Positions 42,100 through 51,940 of a stretch of DNA of 64,000 bases are shown here, piece after piece. A program made the position numbers and the translations under genes. Origin of the DNA: Desulfosudis oleivorans (lineage in GTDB: Bacteria > Desulfobacterota > Desulfobacteria > Desulfobacterales > SURF-7); the NCBI GenBank assembly GCA_020723305.1, contig DYJC01000002.1:186001-250000 (forward strand). Reading direction: 5' to 3'. Position 1 is the stretch's first letter; each line of letters opens with the position of its first letter. The notes under the pieces are model-generated. The model saw nothing but the letters and a program-made list of their open reading frames with translations, made no database searches and had not been told where the DNA came from.

Positions 42100-44985
42100 A
42101 TGGGTATCCAGCAACCTCTGTTTAACAGCAAACTTATGAAAATCTATCTGGAATACATTGCGGAAACCTATCCTCACATGGATATCAGCCCGGTATTTGA
42201 ATATTCCAAAATCTCTCCGCTTGAAATAAGTGAATCCGGCCATTGGTTCGATGAATCTCAGGTGGACCGGTTTTATCAATATCTTGTTGAAAAGACAGGC
42301 AATCAGAATCTGGCAAGAGATGTTGGGAGGTATGTTGTTTCTGCCCGTGTGATGGGGGTCAGCAAGAAGTTTGTAATGGGTCTGATGAATACAGCCTCCA
42401 TTTATATGCAGATCGAGAAAAGCTACCAGGTGATGAGCAAGGCTGCAATCGTCACATCCAGAAAACTAGGACCGAACAAGGTTGAAATCACCTCGGTTCC
42501 AAAAGATGGTCTGAAAGAAAAGCCTTATATGTGTGAAAACCGGACAGGCATTTTCGAGGCGTTATCCATCATTTTTACGGGCAAATACGCAGATGTTCGG
42601 GAACAATCCTGTGTAAATAAAGGTCATGACTGCTGCAAGTATACGATCACCTGGGAGGAGGCGGATTTCTGGATGTGGAATAAAATCTCTATCTACTCTG
42701 TTTTTCTTACAATACCTATTCTAATTTTACTGTTTTTTTATCTTCCTATTGCGTTGTGGACATCGATTTCCGGATTGCTGCTGGCAATCAGCATTTTTAT
42801 CTTCATGCACTCGGAGTATCTGGAAAAAAAGGAGCTACTGAAGATCATGAAAGCAGAAGGCAGCGCTGCAAAAGATCTGCTGGATGAGATGGAGATACGG
42901 TATCGCAATGCATTGATGGTTCAGGAAATTGGTCAGAGCATTTCCAATATCCTGGATATCAACAAGCTCCTCACCACGGTGATGAAGACTATGGAGAAGA
43001 ATCTGGATTATGAATGTGGAGCTGTTTTGATTTATGATGAGGATAACTCTGAACTAGCCTATGCAAAAAGCTATGGATGCCCGGATGAGATAAAAAAGTT
43101 GATCGAAAAAAACACTTTATTCCTTGAGGAACCGGAAGCCCTGTGGCCATTTGTCCATTCGTTTAAGGACAGAAAACCATTACTGATCAACCGTGTTGAA
43201 GAGTGGAAGGAAGTGCCTCCGGAGTTGAGAGAACAGCTGATCCATCATTTTCAGGTAAAGTCGTTCATCTGTATTCCGATTGTGTATGAAAATTCTTCCA
43301 TGGGCCTTTTGCTTACAGCAAATCCATTTAAAAAGCGGCGTTTAACTCAAAGTGATTTGAGTCTGCTGAGCGGTGTTGCTTCAGAGATTGCGATCAGCAT
43401 GGCAAACGGGATTTCTTTCCGAAAATTGAAAGAAAGTGAAGAACGATACAAACTTCTTGCTGAAAATATTAACGATGTGATCTGGAAGACGGATCTGGAA
43501 CTGAAATCTCAGTACATCAGTCCATCTTTTGAAAAGCTGACAGGGTATACACAGGAAGATGGAAAAAAGATTCCGATTGAGAAGATGCTGACAAAAAACT
43601 CTCTTGATAAAATACGGGCGCTGATTCAAGAGAAAGTGAAAGCAGTGAACAGCGGTATTGCTAAAAATGTTTCCATCACCACGGAGGTTGAATACTTTTG
43701 CAAAAATGGGTCTACGGTATGGGCAGAGGTGGATGCTTCGTTTGAATTGGGCAACCATGGTCGGCCTGTCGGGATTCTCGGAGTTTCGCGGAATATTACA
43801 GACCGTAAACGCGCAGAAGAGGAAAAACAACTTCTGGAAGATCAGTTAAGACAGAAGCACAAGATGGAGGCTATTGGTACAATGGCCGGCGGTATTGCCC
43901 ATGACTTCAACAACATCCTGGGGATTATTCTCGGGAATGCAGAGCTGGCCATTTTTGATCTGGATTTATCCGACTCCTTGCACCCGCATATGTTTGAGAT
44001 TAAGAAAGCCAGTCTAAGGGGCAAGGATGTTGTCATGCAGCTTCTTAATTTTACCCGGCAGACCCCTCATCGAAAGGAGACATTGGAAATCCAGTCGATT
44101 ATCCAGGAATCAATGGGGCTGCTGATGGTTACGATTCCTTCCAGCATCAGAATCCAGTCCGACTTATCAAAGGCAAAAACCCATATCCTGGCAGATCCGA
44201 TTCAGATACATCAGGTTGTCATCAATCTGGGTACAAATGCTGCCCAGGCGATGAATGAACATGGAGGGATTCTGTCAATAACCCTGGAAGAGAAGCGTAT
44301 CGATAATTCAGGATACTATTCTGATCATCATATGCCTCCAGGGAGATATGCTGTTTTAAAAATTTCAGATACAGGAAATGGTATTTCTCCGGATATTATC
44401 GATCGGATTTTTGACCCCTACTTTACCACAAAGCCGGTTGGAAAAGGGACCGGCATGGGTCTGTCTGTTGTGCATGGGATCATTCAAAACCTCGGGGGGA
44501 AAATATTTGTTGAAAGCAAGGTTGGAAAAGGATCTGTCTTTACGATATATTTACCGGCAACGGAAACAATGACCATTCAGAAATCCAGAACATATTCTAC
44601 AGATTCATATTATGGAAATGAGCGGATTCTGCTGGTGGATGATGATGCACAGATTGCTCAGCTCGGACAATTGATGCTGACCAAGATGGGTTATCAGGTT
44701 ACGGCAATGACCAATCCGCTGGATGTGATCGAGGAATTCCAATCAAATCCGGGACAATACAATCTGGTGATAACCGATATGACCATGCCGGATATTTCAG
44801 GAGATCGGCTGGCGGAAAAGCTGCTCGAGATCAAGAAAGACTTACCGATCATCCTGTGTACAGGCCATAATGACCGGATCAATCAGGAGATTGCAGCCTC
44901 AATCGGCATCAAGGCTTTTATGATGAAGCCGGTCGAGAACAACGAGTTGGCAAAAACCATCCGTAATGTCCTTGATGAAAAATGA
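42100..44985 (+). CDS. membrane-bound hybrid histidine kinase
   Basis: A 961-residue sensor. The N-terminal region (about 1-190) is an unassigned sensory domain with a QSCVNKGHDCCKYTITW signature, like V4R or heme/NO-type domains in layout. Two membrane helices follow at about 195-240. Next are a GAF domain (about 265-435), a PAS domain with its C-terminal segment (about 445-570), HisKA with the phosphoacceptor in GIAHDFNN (near 600), the HATPase with GTGMGLSVV (near 783) and a C-terminal receiver with D892 in ITDMTMPD. The receiver suggests an internal phosphorelay. It has no adjacent response regulator other than its own. Confidence 0.92.
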   Translation: MGIQQPLFNSKLMKIYLEYIAETYPHMDISPVFEYSKISPLEISESGHWFDESQVDRFYQYLVEKTGNQNLARDVGRYVVSARVMGVSKKFVMGLMNTASIYMQIEKSYQVMSKAAIVTSRKLGPNKVEITSVPKDGLKEKPYMCENRTGIFEALSIIFTGKYADVREQSCVNKGHDCCKYTITWEEADFWMWNKISIYSVFLTIPILILLFFYLPIALWTSISGLLLAISIFIFMHSEYLEKKELLKIMKAEGSAAKDLLDEMEIRYRNALMVQEIGQSISNILDINKLLTTVMKTMEKNLDYECGAVLIYDEDNSELAYAKSYGCPDEIKKLIEKNTLFLEEPEALWPFVHSFKDRKPLLINRVEEWKEVPPELREQLIHHFQVKSFICIPIVYENSSMGLLLTANPFKKRRLTQSDLSLLSGVASEIAISMANGISFRKLKESEERYKLLAENINDVIWKTDLELKSQYISPSFEKLTGYTQEDGKKIPIEKMLTKNSLDKIRALIQEKVKAVNSGIAKNVSITTEVEYFCKNGSTVWAEVDASFELGNHGRPVGILGVSRNITDRKRAEEEKQLLEDQLRQKHKMEAIGTMAGGIAHDFNNILGIILGNAELAIFDLDLSDSLHPHMFEIKKASLRGKDVVMQLLNFTRQTPHRKETLEIQSIIQESMGLLMVTIPSSIRIQSDLSKAKTHILADPIQIHQVVINLGTNAAQAMNEHGGILSITLEEKRIDNSGYYSDHHMPPGRYAVLKISDTGNGISPDIIDRIFDPYFTTKPVGKGTGMGLSVVHGIIQNLGGKIFVESKVGKGSVFTIYLPATETMTIQKSRTYSTDSYYGNERILLVDDDAQIAQLGQLMLTKMGYQVTAMTNPLDVIEEFQSNPGQYNLVITDMTMPDISGDRLAEKLLEIKKDLPIILCTGHNDRINQEIAASIGIKAFMMKPVENNELAKTIRNVLDEK

Positions 44986-45022
44986 TCATGACCGGTCACA
45001 CCCAGACATCCTGCAAACAGCT

Positions 45023-45520
45023 ATGAAAATCAAGATTTTTACAACCGGCGGAACCATTGACAAAATCTATTTTGATCAAAAGAGCGAATACCAGGTTGGC
45101 GATCCTCAGGCTGGAGGCGTTCTGGAAAGGGCGAATGTTGTCATTGAATATGAGGTAGAGTCCATCCTAAGAAAAGACAGTCTGGATCTGACGGATGAGG
45201 ATCGGAATGTTATCAAAAGAAAAGTGTATGCTGATCCGTGCAACCGGATTCTGATTACGCACGGAACAGACAGCATGATTCAGACTGCACAATTTCTGGG
45301 CAGGGAGTCCGGAAAAACACTTGTGTTAACCGGCTCCATGTATCCTGCGGAATTTCGGAACAGTGACGCCATATTCAATATCGGGTGTGCAATCACAGCC
45401 GTTCAGATTCTCACGCCTGGTGTATATATCGCAATGAACGGCCGGATTTTTGATCCATATTGTGCAAAGAAAAATATGGAAAAGAACCGGTTTGAAGAAT
45501 TGAAGTCATCCTCAGTTTGA
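45023..45520 (+). CDS. short asparaginase-like protein (N-terminal domain only)
   Basis: A 165-residue protein with the N-terminal asparaginase fold only. The first catalytic threonine is in FTTGGTIDK, the second in THGTDSM, and the lysine in GKTLVLTGSM. The C-terminal domain of classical type I and II asparaginases, about 150 residues, is absent. Such single-domain forms are seen in other bacteria, but activity is not certain. The start at 45023 gives the natural N-terminus; an ATG at 44966 overlaps the kinase gene. A strong terminator follows. Confidence 0.8.
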   Translation: MKIKIFTTGGTIDKIYFDQKSEYQVGDPQAGGVLERANVVIEYEVESILRKDSLDLTDEDRNVIKRKVYADPCNRILITHGTDSMIQTAQFLGRESGKTLVLTGSMYPAEFRNSDAIFNIGCAITAVQILTPGVYIAMNGRIFDPYCAKKNMEKNRFEELKSSSV

Positions 45521-45576
45521 AACTGCCTGCCGGTCATGATATGGCCTAATTGACTTATCGTTTTTTAAGGAGATAT

Positions 45577-45616
45577 CACCCCCCTGAAGCATAATTCTTC
45601 AGGGGGGTGTTTTTTG
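45577..45616 (+). terminator. strong intrinsic terminator after the asparaginase-like gene
   Basis: A perfect 13-bp stem, CACCCCCCTGAAG (45577-45589) with CTTCAGGGGGGTG (45597-45609), is followed by TGTTTTTT-type T-run to 45616. Confidence 0.92.
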
Positions 45617-45758
45617 GGTTCCATTCGATTTCGATCTGTGCCATCGTGCTGAATTCTGTGGACACACCATGACCACAAGAGTATAAGGAATATCATTACT
45701 ATATCGGGAGGCAAGCGAACAGCCAGGGGTGTCTCAAAGTAAGTTTCGGATGTCAAAC

Positions 45759-46637
45759 ATGAAGATTAAAAAATCCGATTTTAACAGCAGGGGAGTCCGG
45801 TGCGATGGCGATCTGTATCTGCCGGAAGGGGTGAGCAAACCTCCGGTTGTCATCATGGCTCACGGGATGGCTGCGCAGAAAGACTTTCGGCTGCCGGCAT
45901 ATGCAGAGCGGTTTGTGGAAAAAAAGATGGCCGCGTTTCTGTTTGATTACCGGACGTTCGGGAAGAGCGATGGAGAACCCCGGCAGATGGTGGACCCGGA
46001 TCTTCATGTTCAGGACTGGCAGGCAGCCATTTCCCATGTGCGAAATCTCACGGATGTCGATGGGAAAAGGATTGCTCTCTGGGGATCATCCTTTTCCGGA
46101 GGGCATGTGATCACCTGTGCCGCAGCAGACCATGATATCCGGGCAGTGGTCTCCCAGATTCCGTTTGTCAGCGGTTGGTCATCAAGCCGTGTAAAAAGTC
46201 TTCCGGATATATTGCTGTCCACCATTTATGGGACATATGATGTGATCCGGAGTTTTTTGGGTTTATCTCCTCACTATTCACCGGTTATCGCTCATCCCGG
46301 ATCCTTTGCTGCTATGAATACAGCAGAGTCTTATCCTGGCTATATGGCGATTGCAGACAAGGATTCCGGCTGGGAGAACCAAATGGCGTCCCGGGCGTTT
46401 ATCAAGGTATCCATGTACAGCCCGATCCAAAAAGCGAAGCAGGTGAAGGCCCCGACACTGGTCATGGCAGGAAGATATGATTCCCTGATTCCTGTGAAAG
46501 CGGTTGAGAAAATGGCAAAGAGGTTGCCAAGGGGGGAACTGGTTGTGATGGAATGCAATCACTTTGAACCCTATACAGGTCAATTTTTTGAAAAATTTGT
46601 CAAGAAACAAAGTGAATTTCTGAGAACCCATTTATGA
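45759..46637 (+). CDS. alpha/beta hydrolase (dienelactone-hydrolase/peptidase S15-like)
   Basis: A cytoplasmic serine hydrolase of about 292 residues. The HGMAAQKDFRLPAYAERF segment is the oxyanion region and ALWGSSFSGGHV holds the nucleophile serine. GRYDSLIPVKAVEKM contains the acid residue and CNHFEPYTG the histidine. In-frame upstream ATGs exist at 45729 and 45750; none has a good Shine-Dalgarno. Substrate is unknown; an ester or peptide is likely. Confidence 0.85.
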   Translation: MKIKKSDFNSRGVRCDGDLYLPEGVSKPPVVIMAHGMAAQKDFRLPAYAERFVEKKMAAFLFDYRTFGKSDGEPRQMVDPDLHVQDWQAAISHVRNLTDVDGKRIALWGSSFSGGHVITCAAADHDIRAVVSQIPFVSGWSSSRVKSLPDILLSTIYGTYDVIRSFLGLSPHYSPVIAHPGSFAAMNTAESYPGYMAIADKDSGWENQMASRAFIKVSMYSPIQKAKQVKAPTLVMAGRYDSLIPVKAVEKMAKRLPRGELVVMECNHFEPYTGQFFEKFVKKQSEFLRTHL

Positions 46638-46777
46638 TAATGCCGGGTTCCGGTATCCACCAACTAAAAATGCACATACCATCATACTGTATTTGATCCG
46701 GCATATAGTGATTGCTCTGACTTCGGGAATTTGCAGGGATGATATTGTAAAGTGTACCAAGATATCCATCTGAATCC

Positions 46778-48973
46778 ATGGAAAACCGACCAAAAGAAAT
46801 TTTGAAAACCATATTTGGATACGATTCCTTCCGGCCGCTTCAGGAAGAAGTCATCCATCATATACTTGCCGGGAAAGATACCCTGGTTATCATGCCTACC
46901 GGCGGCGGAAAATCCATCTGCTACCAGATTCCTGCACTTCTGTTTCAGGGTCTGACCATTGTGGTTTCGCCGCTGATATCCCTGATGAAAGATCAGATAG
47001 AACAGTTGACGGCGCTGGGGATCAGTGCCGTGACCCTGAACAGCTCCCTGACGACGGATCAGCTTTCCGCCAATATTTCACTGATCCGGCAGAAGAAGGC
47101 CAGGCTGGTCTATATGGCCCCGGAGACCCTTCTGAAAGAAAATACGCTGTCGATGCTGGCTGAAGAGAAGGTGGACTGCCTGACCATAGATGAGGCGCAT
47201 TGCATTTCCGAATGGGGGCATGATTTCCGGCCTGAATATAGGCAACTGGTGTCTTTCCGCTCCCGGCTTCCCAATATGGTTTGTATCGCCTTGACCGCTA
47301 CAGCCACACCCCGCGTGCGGGAGGATATTAAACAGAGTCTGAATTTCGACTTGTCATCGGAGTTCATCGGAAGCTTTAACCGGGAGAATCTGAATATCCG
47401 GGTGGTTCCAAAAAATACGCCGATTGATCAGACGCTCCGGTTTATTGAAAAATTCAAAGGACAGTCCGGGATCATCTACTGCTTTTCCCGGAAACAGGTG
47501 GATGACCTGAGCAATATTCTGGCTGCCAAAGGATATTCGGTCAAACCCTATCATGCCGGGCTTCCGGATGCGCAGCGCATGAAAAATCAGGAGCTGTTTA
47601 TCCGGGATGACATCCAGATCATGGTTGCCACCATTGCCTTTGGCATGGGGATCAACAAGCCAAACGTCCGGTTTGTGGTTCACTATGACCTGCCCAAAAA
47701 CATCGAAAGCTATTATCAGGAGATCGGCCGTGCGGGACGCGACGGACTTCCATCTTATTGCCTGCTTCTTTTCTCCTATGGTGATATCTATAAGATAAAA
47801 TATCTTCTCCAGGACAGCGACGGTCAGAAGATGCGTGTTGCGGTCAATCATCTGAACGCCATGGTTCGATACGCGGAAACAGACATCTGCCGACGTAAGG
47901 TTCTTCTCAATTACTTCGGGGAGGAGTATAAGTCGGAAAATTGCGGCATGTGCGATAACTGCCTGGATGATCAGAAGGCGATGCAGGACATCACCGTTGC
48001 AGCCCAGAAATTTCTCTCCTGTGTCAAGCGGACAGGGGAGATCTTCGGGATTCAGCATATCATTGATGTACTTCGGGGCTCTGAAGCCAAAAAGATATTT
48101 CGATTCGGGCATCAGGGTCTTTCCACCTATGGTATTGGAAAAGAACACACTGCACGGCAATGGCAGAATTTTGCCCATCAGTTTCTCCATAAGGAACTCA
48201 TGACCCAGGATATGGAGTTCGGCGGGATCCGGCTGACCGAAAAAGGATGGGATGTATTAAAAGGCCGGCTCACGGTAACGGGAAGAATACTCACGGAAAG
48301 TCCGGCTGCGACTTTTGTAAAAAAAGCCGCGGATTTTGAGGATATTGAATATGATCAGGAGCTGTTTGATCTGCTCCGGAAGAGGCGGAAAGAACTGGCA
48401 ACAGAAGCCAATGTGCCGCCCTATGTTATTTTTTCCGACAAAACCCTTACGGAAATGGCAACCTTGTTCCCGCAGACCAAAGAAAGCCTGCTTGCAATCA
48501 GCGGCGTCGGTACAGTGAAGCTCCGGAAATACGGCCGGGATTTTCTGTTCCTGATGCAGGAGTACTGCCGGCTGAACAGGATTGAGGATAAGGCACTATC
48601 CATGGACAGGACCGCCTCGTTTTCCGGAAGACCGGTACAGAAGAAACGGCATCAGGCCATCGGAGAGCTTTATAATGCCGGACGCACGGTTCAGGACATC
48701 ATGGCCATATTCAGCATCAAACAGATTACCGTGATCGATCATCTGTTTACCTATTTCCAGGAAGGAAATCCGATCCGGACCGGCAGTGTAATCAATGAGT
48801 CAACACTCTCTTCCCAACAGAAAAAAAATGTTCTGGAAGCCTTTGCCGGAATCGGGTATGAATTTCTGGCGCCTGTGTATTCGTCGTTGAATTGTGCTGT
48901 CAATTATGAAGAGCTGAAAATTCTGCGTCTGTATTATCTGTATCAAAAACAAATAAATGTGGAAATGAATTGA
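46778..48973 (+). CDS. recQ: RecQ-type ATP-dependent DNA helicase
   Basis: A 3'-5' superfamily 2 helicase of 731 residues. The Q-motif lies in GYDSFRPLQEEV, Walker A is PTGGGKS near residue 42, and DEAH is at about 138-141. Motif VI is in QEIGRAGRDGLP. The zinc-binding cysteines are in CRRKVLLNYFGE...CGMCDNC (about 371-396). A winged helix, an HRDC domain (about 525-600) and a C-terminal helical region resembling HTH_40 follow. It heads an operon with a SWIM protein (3 nt) and an SNF2 helicase. This context suggests a combined genome-maintenance or defence unit. Confidence 0.96.
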   Translation: MENRPKEILKTIFGYDSFRPLQEEVIHHILAGKDTLVIMPTGGGKSICYQIPALLFQGLTIVVSPLISLMKDQIEQLTALGISAVTLNSSLTTDQLSANISLIRQKKARLVYMAPETLLKENTLSMLAEEKVDCLTIDEAHCISEWGHDFRPEYRQLVSFRSRLPNMVCIALTATATPRVREDIKQSLNFDLSSEFIGSFNRENLNIRVVPKNTPIDQTLRFIEKFKGQSGIIYCFSRKQVDDLSNILAAKGYSVKPYHAGLPDAQRMKNQELFIRDDIQIMVATIAFGMGINKPNVRFVVHYDLPKNIESYYQEIGRAGRDGLPSYCLLLFSYGDIYKIKYLLQDSDGQKMRVAVNHLNAMVRYAETDICRRKVLLNYFGEEYKSENCGMCDNCLDDQKAMQDITVAAQKFLSCVKRTGEIFGIQHIIDVLRGSEAKKIFRFGHQGLSTYGIGKEHTARQWQNFAHQFLHKELMTQDMEFGGIRLTEKGWDVLKGRLTVTGRILTESPAATFVKKAADFEDIEYDQELFDLLRKRRKELATEANVPPYVIFSDKTLTEMATLFPQTKESLLAISGVGTVKLRKYGRDFLFLMQEYCRLNRIEDKALSMDRTASFSGRPVQKKRHQAIGELYNAGRTVQDIMAIFSIKQITVIDHLFTYFQEGNPIRTGSVINESTLSSQQKKNVLEAFAGIGYEFLAPVYSSLNCAVNYEELKILRLYYLYQKQINVEMN

Positions 48974-48976
48974 TTC

Positions 48977-49480
48977 ATGAACCAATCGATTGAAAACCGT
49001 ATTGAATTTTTTCGAAATGGCATGGCATTATTGCCGGAGCCGGAAGATTCCAATCCAGGCACGGTGATCTGTATCCGTGGTGAAAAGCCGGGACAGGATC
49101 AAATTTTTTGCAACTGCCTCGTTTCTGATCGAAAAACATGCCGGCATGAAAAAGAGTTTTTTATAATATATAAAAGAATAAAAGAAAATTATCCCAGCAG
49201 ACATTTTGATGCGGTTTTTCAAGCAAGCGGGTGGAATGATTTTCCCGGCAGGATGTGTGAGATCTATCGGGAAACTCCAAAAACAATTCAAATGAATCTC
49301 ATCTGTGATGATTCGGAAAATCGAATCAAAGTTGTAAATTCAAAAAATGAAACAATTTTTTTGTATTATCCCCGAAATCATTCTGATCAAAACAAGTGGA
49401 AGGATGAGACCCTGTTCATGGAACGATGCTGGGATAGTCTGGGACAACAGGGAAAGGCTCGCAGAATTAAAATCCTGTAA
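48977..49480 (+). CDS. SWIM zinc-finger protein
   Basis: A 167-residue protein with a SWIM-type motif: CNC followed by CRH, read as CxC-x7-CxH in FCNCLVSDRKTCRHE. SWIM domains accompany SNF2 helicases and other DNA-associated proteins. The rest is not recognisable. It starts 3 nt after recQ and ends 18 nt before the SNF2 gene, so the three genes are co-transcribed. Confidence 0.8.
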   Translation: MNQSIENRIEFFRNGMALLPEPEDSNPGTVICIRGEKPGQDQIFCNCLVSDRKTCRHEKEFFIIYKRIKENYPSRHFDAVFQASGWNDFPGRMCEIYRETPKTIQMNLICDDSENRIKVVNSKNETIFLYYPRNHSDQNKWKDETLFMERCWDSLGQQGKARRIKIL

Positions 49481-49498
49481 CAGATTGCTCTTTTTACC

Positions 49499-51940
49499 AT
49501 GACCGAAACGGAACAGGCAATGGAGCAGCGGGGAACCAAAACAAGAAGGCAGGCAATTGAAGAGAGTTTCTGGCACAAGGTTGCCTATCACTGTTACAGA
49601 ACATATGGAGATAATCAATACCTTTTCAGCGCCAGGGTTGATGAGACAGATCAGTCATTTCATTTAGCCTGCCGGGATCTGGAAAACCGGATGGTTTTTC
49701 AAATTCCTGTCCGAAGGGATAAGGTTCCCCATTTTTTATCTGTTTTCAAAAATAGGATTCAGAACAGAGAAGATATCCGCATTCATCCCTTTCCCATGAA
49801 GTCGATTGTCCGGATCAGCCTAAATAAGAATCGTGATCTGGTCATTCAAAGATATGTCCGGTTTGTCGAAGAAGATGAAAAAAATATTTTTTATTTTAAC
49901 CGGAGAGAGCTGGAAAAATACAGATTCGATTCTTTGTTCTATTTGAAGGAGAAAAAGCTTTTTGCAAAAATCGAGGAACCGGACAGGATTGCGGAAAAAT
50001 TGAACGGAAAGTTCAAAATAGTCATAAAAAATTCAAGGATTCCACAGTATCTTGACAAGTTTGGGGAGGATATCTGGAAACCCCCGCACATTGTGGATGA
50101 TGGTGTCCGAAATCTGAAAATTTTTAAGAGCTTTGATCGTGTTGAAATCGATCCAAAAGCGATTGAAAGAGACTGGTATTGGATTTCCATCGATTATCAG
50201 TTCAGCAACAGCAAGGCTTCTTTGTGGGAAATTTTAAAAACCAGAAAACAGGGGGAACGGTTTATCTCCATACCGGAAGGATGGATTGACTGCCAGTCAC
50301 TCAATCTGAAAGATTTTTTGTATATACCGGCGATTTCAGATATGGACATGTCCAGACAGGAAGATATGACAGCAAAGGTATCGCAGCTTGATTTATATAG
50401 GGTCCGGGCGGCAAGTGAAAAACCATTGATCGTAAATGGCAACCAGGAACTGGTGATGTTGTTGAATCGTATTCTGGAAACAAAACCTTCATCTCCTCTT
50501 CCGGAACTGCATGGATTAAAGTCAGAACTGCGTGAATATCAGAAATTCGGCACAGAATGGCTCACCTTCCTTTTTGAAAACCGTTTTGGCGGGCTTTTGT
50601 GTGATGACATGGGGCTTGGCAAGACACATCAGGTAATGGCATTTATGACATGGCTTGCGGAGTATACGCGGAAAAAACATTTTCTGGTGGTTTGTCCGAC
50701 CACGGTCTTAAGCCATTGGGAGAGTAAAATAAAGATGCATGCGCCTGGTGTTTCAACTACTACCTATTATGGAATGGATCGAAACCTGCCGGATGTTTTT
50801 CAAAGTTGCAATGTGCTTCTGACCTCATACGGTATTCTCAGGAGAGATATCAGGGAGCTTAGCCAATATCATTTTACTCTGGCTGTTTTTGATGAGGCGC
50901 AGTATATCAAGAATGCGGAAACCCAGGTATATGAGGCTGCCAGTAAAATACAAGCGGAAATGAAGATTGGTGTTACCGGGACTCCGATAGAGAACCGACT
51001 TTCTGAAATCAAGGCACTGATGGATGTTGTCCTTCCAGGTTATCTGGGTTCGGATAGTCAGTTTCAATTCCGCTATGTCAAACCCATTGAAAACAATTTT
51101 GATAAAAACCGGAAAGGAGAGCTATCCAGGCTTATTGCTCCCTTTACAATCCGTAGGTTGAAGAAGACGGTTCTTGCGGAGCTTCCGGAAAAAATCGAGG
51201 ATATCAGAACATGCAGGCTCAGTCCGGATCAGGTGAAACTGTACGATGATGCCGTAGCATCCAAAGGCCGTGGATTGATCGATCTTCTGAAAAAGGGGGA
51301 TCAACCTGTGCCGTATATTCATATTTTTGCGCTGTTGAATCTTTTAAAACAGATCTGCAACCATCCGGTAATGCTGGATGATGATACAGAGGATTATGAG
51401 AAATATGAATCCGGCAAATGGGAGCTTTTCAAGGAGTTGTTATCGGAAAGCCTGGAAAGTGGACAGAAGATCGTTGTGTACAGTCAGTTTCTGAAAATGA
51501 TCAGCATGATAAAGGGATATATTGAAAAACAGGGAATCGATTGCGTTACCCTGACTGGAGCCAGCCGGAACAGGGGTGAGATCATCAACCGTTTCAATCA
51601 AGATTCCGGCTGCCGCGTTTTCATCGGAAGCCTGAAAGCAGGAGGCGCAGGAATCGATCTGGTCGCCGCTTCTGTTGTCATTCATTATGACCGATGGTGG
51701 AATGCAGCAAAGGAGGATCAGGCCACGGACAGAGTCCACAGGATTGGCCAGAACCGCGGTGTCCAGGTATTCAAGCTGATAACAGAGGGGACTTTGGAAG
51801 AAAAGATTTCAGCTATAATCGAAAAAAAGAGAAACCTCATGGACAGTGTGATCAAAGAAGATGATTCCGGTCTCCTGAAAATGTTCTCCCGTGAGCAGCT
51901 TATTGAGATTCTTTCTTTTTGTTCAAGGGGTTCATTTTAA
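49499..51940 (+). CDS. SNF2-family DNA helicase/translocase
   Basis: A SWI2/SNF2 superfamily 2 ATPase of 813 residues. The N-terminal 340 residues are an unassigned extension with a weak SNF2-associated character. Walker A is in CDDMGLGKTHQ near residue 370, DEAQ near residue 465, motif V in GSLKAGGAGIDL near 712 and motif VI in TDRVHRIGQ near 744. The partner SWIM gene directly upstream supports a HepA-like complex. The stop overlaps the end of a convergent membrane-protein gene. Confidence 0.93.
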   Translation: MTETEQAMEQRGTKTRRQAIEESFWHKVAYHCYRTYGDNQYLFSARVDETDQSFHLACRDLENRMVFQIPVRRDKVPHFLSVFKNRIQNREDIRIHPFPMKSIVRISLNKNRDLVIQRYVRFVEEDEKNIFYFNRRELEKYRFDSLFYLKEKKLFAKIEEPDRIAEKLNGKFKIVIKNSRIPQYLDKFGEDIWKPPHIVDDGVRNLKIFKSFDRVEIDPKAIERDWYWISIDYQFSNSKASLWEILKTRKQGERFISIPEGWIDCQSLNLKDFLYIPAISDMDMSRQEDMTAKVSQLDLYRVRAASEKPLIVNGNQELVMLLNRILETKPSSPLPELHGLKSELREYQKFGTEWLTFLFENRFGGLLCDDMGLGKTHQVMAFMTWLAEYTRKKHFLVVCPTTVLSHWESKIKMHAPGVSTTTYYGMDRNLPDVFQSCNVLLTSYGILRRDIRELSQYHFTLAVFDEAQYIKNAETQVYEAASKIQAEMKIGVTGTPIENRLSEIKALMDVVLPGYLGSDSQFQFRYVKPIENNFDKNRKGELSRLIAPFTIRRLKKTVLAELPEKIEDIRTCRLSPDQVKLYDDAVASKGRGLIDLLKKGDQPVPYIHIFALLNLLKQICNHPVMLDDDTEDYEKYESGKWELFKELLSESLESGQKIVVYSQFLKMISMIKGYIEKQGIDCVTLTGASRNRGEIINRFNQDSGCRVFIGSLKAGGAGIDLVAASVVIHYDRWWNAAKEDQATDRVHRIGQNRGVQVFKLITEGTLEEKISAIIEKKRNLMDSVIKEDDSGLLKMFSREQLIEILSFCSRGSF

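Noticed and set aside
47354-48190. A 278-codon frame opposite recQ
   Set aside because: Long, but antisense to helicase motifs and the zinc-binding region, with no domain similarity that I recognise; explained by codon bias of recQ.
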